A DNA stretch of 5,954 nucleotides from Flavobacterium psychrophilum (GTDB lineage Bacteria > Bacteroidota > Bacteroidia > Flavobacteriales > Flavobacteriaceae). The position numbers were made by a program, and so were the translations under genes. Location of the stretch: the NCBI GenBank assembly GCA_003243255.1, contig QFQM01000258.1:1-5954 (forward strand), in the 5' to 3' direction. This document shows positions 1 to 4,623 of this stretch, piece by piece (within the stretch, counting starts at the first letter, position 1; each line of letters begins with the position of its first letter). The notes beneath the pieces were generated by a model. The model was given only the letters and a program-made list of their open reading frames with translations, ran no database searches and had not been told where the DNA came from.

Positions 1-141
1 AATCCGGTTTTATTTACACTATCTACAACCTATGGTACTCAGCAAGCAGAAGTAACAACTTCAAGTGGAGGGACACGCATAAAAATTTGGGGAACAAGTG
101 ATTGCGCTTATGACAATGTACCGGTATACTTTCATTGCTAA
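1..141 (+). CDS. Small Cys-containing exported-type protein, 3' end only (candidate substrate peptide A)
   Basis: Frame 1 is open from the window edge to a TAA at 139-141 and gives 46 residues; the start and any signal peptide lie outside the window. The reading frame is supported by homology inside the window: the 46 residues align without gaps to the last 46 residues of the protein at 4296-4586, with 20 identities. Shared blocks are GTQQA, TT.SGG, WG, a Cys-Ala pair and a terminal VYFH. Visible Cys are at fragment positions 35 and 46 (the last residue). The first is conserved in the paralogue; the second is Leu there. The fragment is rich in Thr and Ser. It lies 37 nt before a thioredoxin-like gene, probably in one transcript. 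A weak inverted repeat (CTAAAT 138-143, ATTTAG 152-157) overlaps the stop and could attenuate read-through. Function is unknown. A role as substrate of the downstream LanKC-like enzyme is inferred from position only. Confidence 0.8.
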   Translation, partial: NPVLFTLSTTYGTQQAEVTTSSGGTRIKIWGTSDCAYDNVPVYFHC

Positions 142-178
142 ATATTAAGGCATTTAGTATAGTTTTCACCTGAACCGT

Positions 179-715
179 ATGCAGAATACAAATAATATTC
201 TTCAAATATTGACCATTCCATCTTCAGTAGGGTTGGCAATACTTTTATTAGCAACGCAAGGACAGGAAAGAAATCCAGCGAAAGAAACAAATTATCTTCC
301 TGTAATCCAAATACAGCTGATGGATTCGACCATGACCTTTTGTACAAACGAAATAAAAAAAAACGAGGCGACGATAATTGTATACTTTTCACCGGATTGT
401 GAGTATTGTCATGAACAGATAAAGAACATGGCAGATAGCATAAATCTCCTAAATGAAGTGAAAATAGTATTCATTACAGGTGAACACCTCGATCCGTCAA
501 AAGCAAATAGAATATTCCCGGAAAAACTCATAATAAAAAACATAATAATTGGAACTGACATACTGAATAGTTTCTACAAACTCTATAATAGTCCGTCAAT
601 ACCATATACGCTGTTTTACGGAAAATCCCATCGACTAATGTCGACACATCAGGGCACAACAAGTGTAAAATCACTGATAAAAACACTGTCAATAATTAAC
701 GAAGAATCAAATTAA
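179..715 (+). CDS. Membrane-anchored thioredoxin-like (redoxin/TlpA-type) protein, copy 1
   Basis: The protein has 178 residues. The N-terminus has a hydrophobic stretch at about residues 11-26 without a clear lipobox, best read as an uncleaved anchor or poor signal peptide, so the domain should face the periplasm. The thioredoxin fold is shown by a beta-strand leading into the active site FSPDCEYCH (Cys74 and Cys77) and a later IPYT motif with the expected cis-proline (Pro142). A further Cys at position 55, in FCTNEIK just before the active-site strand, is conserved in the second copy at 3470-4018. Thioredoxin-like proteins of this kind carry out thiol-disulfide exchange on envelope proteins; the partner here is not shown. 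The gene ends 13 nt before the LanKC-like gene, so the two are almost certainly co-transcribed. There is no Shine-Dalgarno sequence before the ATG, which is normal for Bacteroidota. Cysteines in the small proteins encoded at both ends of the cassette are plausible clients. Confidence 0.88.
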   Translation: MQNTNNILQILTIPSSVGLAILLLATQGQERNPAKETNYLPVIQIQLMDSTMTFCTNEIKKNEATIIVYFSPDCEYCHEQIKNMADSINLLNEVKIVFITGEHLDPSKANRIFPEKLIIKNIIIGTDILNSFYKLYNSPSIPYTLFYGKSHRLMSTHQGTTSVKSLIKTLSIINEESN

Positions 716-728
716 TCACCAATTAACC

Positions 729-3242
729 ATGACTACAGTAAGAATAAAGTCAATTCCTCCGCTTGCTCCAGGAAATGATTATTCTGCAATGCTGGATTAC
801 ACATTTTTTATCAACAGGGAAAATGTGCCTTATAAAGAGAATTACCTATTTATAGACAGCGGAAAAGTAAAAGAAGATACTTCCACATACTTCATATCTG
901 TAGTCCGCACAGAGTATCCTAAACTATTAAATGAACTTATACCAATATTAACCAAGAAAGAAGTACGTTTCATCTTCGTAAGGTCAAAAGAAGGTGTCAT
1001 AAAAACGCAGGATGGAGATTTTGGGCGAGAAAACATCGGTAAGCTAATAACAATTTTCCTAAGCGAACAACAATTAACAGATATATCATCTACTCTACAA
1101 TCAATTCTAAAAGAGTATCATGGACCCAAAATACCAGATTATTTAGAACTGTCCAATTGCTTCTACACAAGACAGGACTCAAAATTAATCGAAAACCTTT
1201 TTCCCCACAGAAAGGTTGTTAATCTTGACAAAACTCCAGCAATTCCAAAGGTTTCTAATGTCGAGATTATTCGCACCCATTCAAAAGGAAATGTCTTACG
1301 CGGAAGATACAGAAAGAATATATTCAGTTCAACCCCTTGCATTATTAAATATGGGCATCCACATATGTGGCATGATGAACACGGTAGGGATATAATGGAT
1401 CGGATAAGATGGCAAAGCAAAATAAGCGAAGAATTAGCCGGAAAAATACCTATCCCGAAGTTAATTTTCCAAACCACAATTGACAAACTTAGCATTATTG
1501 CAACAGAAGAAATAAAAGGAGTAACTCTAATTAGGCTTACTGAATCCCTAAACAAAAATACAAGTACTATAAAGAACTGGGATATTAAATCAAAACAAGC
1601 AATGGTTGAGGCACTAATCAAAGTTGTCGAAATAGGAATTCTATATAAAAACTTTGACTATGTCAACCTTGACCTTATGCCTGAAAATTTCATAATAGAT
1701 GTACACGGTAAAGTATTTAACTTTGATCTTGAACTTGTATATTCTACAATCAATAGAAGACCTAACCCACCTTTCCCAGGAGGATCACCAGGATTTATGT
1801 CCTTAAACCAAATTAATAACGGAACTCCGGAAGTTACAGATATGATATATGCTGTTGGAGCAACGATTCTATTTTCAACTTCCGGCATTTATCCAAATTC
1901 CCTCATCTTCGACACCTGTGAAAATTTTAAATTACGATTAAACTACTTATATGGGAAAAACTGTGTTCTAAATCAAACAATATTCGATAGCATTTATCAA
2001 CCCAATTCACAATCCATAACATTCGAAAAAATAAAAGAAAATTTATATTTCTTTAAACAAAATCAAAATGGAGATGCAAATGAAAGTGAAGAAGATGACT
2101 TCGTGCTTCAAGGTATTGAGGAAATGATACAAGGTGGAGTTAAATATATCACATCTGAAATCGATGAAATTAAGCCAGGAAGCAATCCATTCTTAATAGC
2201 GAGCAATGTAAAATATCCGAACACTCAAGGATTACTATCAGGAAAGCTTGGATTAATACATCTATTATCTATCTACAATGCAGACAACCCTGAACCTCAA
2301 TATATAAAGGACAGACTCGAACATGTATTCAAAACAGCGTCATTATATTACAGAGACAACTTTCATTCAACTGAAATGAGTTTTAATGAAGGACTGTTCG
2401 GATATGCATTTGTTTTGATGAACTTCAGAGAATTATCCTGTTCGGAGTTCACAACCGAGGACTGGGATCTACTTAATTCACTTGAAAAGGCAATTAGGGA
2501 AACTCGCCTTAGTTTCGTTAAAACAAACAACGAGTCCCAGGCTACGATCGACATACTGTCTATACTGAAATCGAATTTTATAGGAAATGCTTTTGAGATC
2601 ATTGCAAATAAAAATGAAGCAGCAGTTAGAAACTTTTTAGATCTAAACTGGAAAGATGAGTTGCAAATTTCGACAAACACACTTGCTAAAATGTTAGAAC
2701 TCTTTCCAAATGAGAATAGAATGGCACAAGTTAGTCGAATAGGCGTTAACCTAAAATACCTAATCCAGAACCTAAATAGATACAAAGAACGTTGTATAAG
2801 AATTGCAAAGGAAAATGGTATTGTAAGTCATAAATGCCCAGACCTTTTGAACCGAATTCTAATTATAGAGAGTACTTTAGCTTTGTGCCATTACCAAGAA
2901 GAATGCATCATCGAACCTTCATATTCAGCGAACTTACTTAAAATTATTCCAGAAAAAATAGTGTTAAACAACCTTTCGAGGATGGGAGGAATTTCATCGG
3001 TGGGTGAAATGCTAATAAGGATAAATTCCATCAAAAGTTTAGAAATTGAGAAAAGATTGAAACACATTACACGGCTACTTAAACTGTTTCAGAGAACCAA
3101 TGACAGTGGAACATACTGGATCTCGCCAACACTTCAAAATACAGGGAATAGTCTGTCAGCTGGGAATGCCGGCATCCTTCATTATCTGATGGCTTTAATC
3201 CAAAAACCTGTTGAAAAAAAAGGTTACCATCTATTAATATAA
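729..3242 (+). CDS. lanKC: Class III lanthipeptide synthetase-like protein (LanKC-like: lyase, kinase and cyclase-like domains)
   Basis: The protein has 837 residues, close to the usual LanKC length. Residues about 50-150 match the LanKC N-terminal domain, including a GKLITIF block corresponding to the family's GKFxTVYP and a conserved FYTRQ end. Residues about 180-440 form a kinase-like domain. The likely ATP lysine is Lys207 in CIIKYGHPH, followed by a GRDIMDRIR helix. The catalytic loop is NLDLMPENF (Asp315, Asn320). A DLE stands in place of DFG or DFE (Asp333). GGSPGFMSLNQ (351-361) matches the family's activation-segment block, followed by TDMIYAVGATIL. Residues about 480-837 are LanC-like alpha-toroid repeats: GLLSGKLGLIHLL (501-513), EGLFGYAFVL (554-563), GGISSVGEMLIRI (753-765) and AGNAGILHYL (811-820). 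The Cys/His zinc ligands of LanC, LanM and LanL are not recognisable, which argues for class III over class IV. In this family the kinase phosphorylates Ser/Thr of a precursor, the lyase eliminates phosphate to dehydro-residues, and the cyclase domain promotes thioether or carbocyclic ring formation. The substrate is not proven; two Cys-containing small proteins flank the gene. Confidence 0.85.
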   Translation: MTTVRIKSIPPLAPGNDYSAMLDYTFFINRENVPYKENYLFIDSGKVKEDTSTYFISVVRTEYPKLLNELIPILTKKEVRFIFVRSKEGVIKTQDGDFGRENIGKLITIFLSEQQLTDISSTLQSILKEYHGPKIPDYLELSNCFYTRQDSKLIENLFPHRKVVNLDKTPAIPKVSNVEIIRTHSKGNVLRGRYRKNIFSSTPCIIKYGHPHMWHDEHGRDIMDRIRWQSKISEELAGKIPIPKLIFQTTIDKLSIIATEEIKGVTLIRLTESLNKNTSTIKNWDIKSKQAMVEALIKVVEIGILYKNFDYVNLDLMPENFIIDVHGKVFNFDLELVYSTINRRPNPPFPGGSPGFMSLNQINNGTPEVTDMIYAVGATILFSTSGIYPNSLIFDTCENFKLRLNYLYGKNCVLNQTIFDSIYQPNSQSITFEKIKENLYFFKQNQNGDANESEEDDFVLQGIEEMIQGGVKYITSEIDEIKPGSNPFLIASNVKYPNTQGLLSGKLGLIHLLSIYNADNPEPQYIKDRLEHVFKTASLYYRDNFHSTEMSFNEGLFGYAFVLMNFRELSCSEFTTEDWDLLNSLEKAIRETRLSFVKTNNESQATIDILSILKSNFIGNAFEIIANKNEAAVRNFLDLNWKDELQISTNTLAKMLELFPNENRMAQVSRIGVNLKYLIQNLNRYKERCIRIAKENGIVSHKCPDLLNRILIIESTLALCHYQEECIIEPSYSANLLKIIPEKIVLNNLSRMGGISSVGEMLIRINSIKSLEIEKRLKHITRLLKLFQRTNDSGTYWISPTLQNTGNSLSAGNAGILHYLMALIQKPVEKKGYHLLI

Positions 3243-3469
3243 CTGTGAGATCAGCAATATAAGTTTCTGTTCAAAATAGACAAGGGGTAGCAAAAAGCTT
3301 GTTTTTAGAAAAGGCTTTGGCCTTAATTGAAGATGATACAACAAGACAATAGGCCAAATATAATGAGACCTGGACGAAAAAGAAAAAGTACCGAAATCAA
3401 TTGTGTTTGAAGAATTTTCTCCTGATCCCACTATTTTCATAAACGAACTTAGTGGAAATATTGCCACAA
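3243..3469. other. Intergenic region between lanKC-like gene and second thioredoxin-like gene; no convincing gene
   Basis: These 227 nt are much longer than the 13-nt gap upstream of the LanKC-like gene. The plus-strand frames hold only short open stretches: 25 codons from an ATG at 3333 to a TGA at 3410 (product lysine/arginine-rich, ending STEINCV), and a 40-codon stretch before a TGA at 3487-3489 without an ATG. None resembles a known family. Two mutually exclusive stem-loops can form: AAGGC 3311-3315 with GCCTT 3320-3324, and TTTGGCCT 3316-3323 with AGGCCAAA 3351-3358. Neither is followed by a T-run. The region could be a leader of the second redoxin gene, a decayed gene, or an untranslated spacer. 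No promoter could be assigned with confidence. Confidence 0.4.
3316..3358. repeat. 8-bp perfect inverted repeat, possible mRNA stem or operator
   Basis: TTTGGCCT at 3316-3323 is the exact reverse complement of AGGCCAAA at 3351-3358, with a 27-nt loop. A competing 5-bp hairpin (3311-3315 with 3320-3324, loop TTTG) shares its left arm, so only one structure can form at a time. There is no U-tract after either, so a classical terminator is unlikely. It lies in the gap before the second thioredoxin-like gene. An attenuation or regulatory role is speculative; short repeats of this size also occur by chance. Confidence 0.25.
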
Positions 3470-4018
3470 ATGAAGTTTCAAAAGATTGATACGAATTTTG
3501 TCATGCAGCTGACTTCAATTACTGTAACAACCATTATTATAGTTATGTTATGTTTTCGTGCAATTCCAGAATCGATGCGCACAGGTACCGAACAACTCCC
3601 ATTTTTCAGGTTTGATGATGGGATTCAAACAAAGGAAATATGCACTTACGAAATTAAAAATGACAAACCGCTTCTTATTGTATTTTTCTCTCCAGAATGC
3701 GACTATTGTCATCAGCAAATTGAAAGAATGGCAGATAGTATTGAATTTCTAATGCCGTTTAGAATGTTGTTCTTAGCTGCTCCCAAATATGAAGCACAAA
3801 AAATAGTAAGGTTAATACCTGATCGACTGAAGACAAAGAACACAATTATAGGAATTGACGTTGATGATACTTATACTAAGGTATTCAAGGCAACTACATA
3901 TCCCTACACAATAATGTATGATTCAAATCGACAATTTATGTCAATGCACATGGGGATTGCAAAGCTATCCTCACTTGTAAAAATATATAATCGAACAAAA
4001 AAAATAAAATACCATTGA
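3470..4018 (+). CDS. Membrane-anchored thioredoxin-like (redoxin/TlpA-type) protein, copy 2
   Basis: With the ATG at 3470 the protein has 182 residues. A GTG at 3452 would add six residues, but ATG is preferred in Bacteroidota and gives a sensible Lys-containing N-terminus before one membrane segment (about residues 13-30). The catalytic domain carries FSPECDYCH (Cys77 and Cys80) and the cis-proline motif TYPYT (Pro145), so it should face the periplasm. It is a clear paralogue of the protein at 179-715. Shared blocks include CT.EIK with an extra conserved Cys (Cys58 here), IV.FSP.C.YCH.QI, MADSI, KN.IIG.D and MS.H.G near the C-terminus. The active-site dipeptide is DY here and EY in copy 1. 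Two non-identical copies on either side of the synthetase gene suggest either different clients or opposite redox roles, for example one oxidant and one reductant. That split is inference. Confidence 0.87.
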   Translation: MKFQKIDTNFVMQLTSITVTTIIIVMLCFRAIPESMRTGTEQLPFFRFDDGIQTKEICTYEIKNDKPLLIVFFSPECDYCHQQIERMADSIEFLMPFRMLFLAAPKYEAQKIVRLIPDRLKTKNTIIGIDVDDTYTKVFKATTYPYTIMYDSNRQFMSMHMGIAKLSSLVKIYNRTKKIKYH

Positions 4019-4295
4019 GCTTCGGCATCTATTGATCGCGCATACACATGTTATAAGATTATATTCAACGAAATAAAAATTAATAGACTCCCCACATCTC
4101 TGATCTTGCAAAAACGCGAGGTTATTCCTTGCACCTATTGGATGACCTGACAAGTACTTTCACAATTGAGTAGCTACCAATGTGACCGGTGTGCGCAATT
4201 GAAAATGTGCACAAGCACTCGATTTTGCTCTCTAAATCGAAGGAAATTGCCGAAAATCCTATAAAGAGTAGGCATTAATTATTAAATCAAATTTT
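4019..4295. other. Intergenic region upstream of small exported protein gene
   Basis: No gene is supported in these 277 nt: all plus-strand frames are interrupted repeatedly. A possible promoter occupies its last third. The 70 nt directly before the ATG are AT-rich and lack a Shine-Dalgarno sequence, typical of well-expressed Bacteroidota genes. A faint resemblance to the 3' end of the small-protein genes occurs at about 4130-4169 (a Cys codon, then DKYFHN and a stop, with a frame change between them). It is too short to call a pseudogene. Confidence 0.5.
4199..4227 (+). promoter_or_regulatory. Possible Bacteroidota-type promoter for the small exported protein gene
   Basis: A TTG at 4199-4201 lies 18 nt before CGATTTTG at 4220-4227. 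This resembles the Bacteroidota sigma-A pattern TTG-N17-23-TAnnTTTG, but only the TTTG half of the -7 element matches. Initiation would fall near 4233 and give a leader of about 60 nt. The -7 element overlaps one arm of a small inverted repeat (CGATTT 4220-4225, AAATCG 4234-4239), which could be an operator. If real, it lets the 96-residue protein be expressed separately from, and more strongly than, the biosynthetic genes. Confidence 0.3.
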
Positions 4296-4586
4296 ATGTT
4301 AACGAAAAAAGTTGTCTTGTCTGGCGCAGCAACATTGGCTGCTGTAGTAACTGTATTCGCAGCTGTAGATAAAAGAGCGCCTACTGGCCTTTATATTGCA
4401 ACAGCCGGTAATACTTGCACCAGCGTAGCCACGCTTGGTATCTCCGCAAATATTCTGACCGTGAATAATACCTCATTTGGCACTCAGCAAGCGAGAATTA
4501 CTACCGCATCTGGCGGAGGTTCAGCTTTAGTATGGGGTTCAAACAACTGTGCTACTGGTTCAAATGAAGTTTATTTCCATCTGTAG
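4296..4586 (+). CDS. Small secreted Ser/Thr-rich protein with two Cys (candidate substrate peptide B)
   Basis: The protein has 96 residues. The N-terminus is signal-peptide-like: MLTKK, then a hydrophobic Ala/Val-rich core (residues 6-23) ending FAA, with likely cleavage near residue 23. The remaining 70-odd residues are rich in Ser and Thr (18 between residues 30 and 96), with Gly-rich blocks and Cys only at 41 and 85. The last 46 residues match the fragment at 1-141 (20 of 46 identical, no gaps), keeping Cys85, WG and VYFH. The function is unknown. General features recall the small exported proteins often found in Bacteroidota (DUF6520-like), but I cannot assign a family. Its paralogy with a gene at the other end of the cassette and its proximity to the LanKC-like gene make it a candidate precursor. 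No canonical class III SxxSx(2-5)C labionin motif is present; the nearest is SALVWGSNNC at 76-85. It could instead be an ordinary disulfide-bonded protein handled by the thioredoxin-like partners. Confidence 0.82.
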   Translation: MLTKKVVLSGAATLAAVVTVFAAVDKRAPTGLYIATAGNTCTSVATLGISANILTVNNTSFGTQQARITTASGGGSALVWGSNNCATGSNEVYFHL

Positions 4587-4594
4587 AAAATAAG

Positions 4595-4617
4595 AGGTGG
4601 CCCGAAATGGGCCACCT
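4595..4617. terminator. Rho-independent-type hairpin shared by convergent genes
   Basis: AGGTGGCCC (4595-4603) and GGGCCACCT (4609-4617) form a perfect 9-bp GC-rich stem with a five-base loop GAAAT. It begins 8 nt after the stop of the small exported protein gene and ends 6 nt before the stop of the minus-strand SusD gene. The plus side has a short T-run (CCTTTATC). The minus side reads into CTCTTATTTT, a better T-tract. It is therefore likely a bidirectional terminator separating the two transcription units. Confidence 0.88.
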
Positions 4618-4623
4618 TTATCA

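Noticed and set aside
138..157. Inverted repeat CTAAAT/ATTTAG after the first small-protein gene as a terminator
   Set aside because: The stem is only six AT-rich pairs, and a downstream gene starts 22 nt later; at most a weak attenuator.
1163..1621. A 152-codon minus-strand open frame inside the LanKC-like gene
   Set aside because: The plus-strand frame carries recognisable LanKC and kinase motifs throughout, so the antisense frame is a shadow.
3407..3450. A possible decayed small-protein end (Cys codon, then HYFHK in another frame)
   Set aside because: Only a three-residue YFH match with wrong spacing and no WG or SGG context upstream; best explained by chance.
3234..3467. A 77-codon minus-strand open frame filling the gap between the LanKC-like and second redoxin genes
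   Set aside because: It is antisense within a plus-strand operon, its product has no recognisable domain or believable composition, and such lengths arise by chance in this AT-rich sequence.
3452..3469. GTG start adding six residues to the second redoxin
   Set aside because: An ATG at 3470 gives a normal Lys-containing N-terminus before the membrane segment, and GTG starts are uncommon in Bacteroidota. It cannot be excluded.
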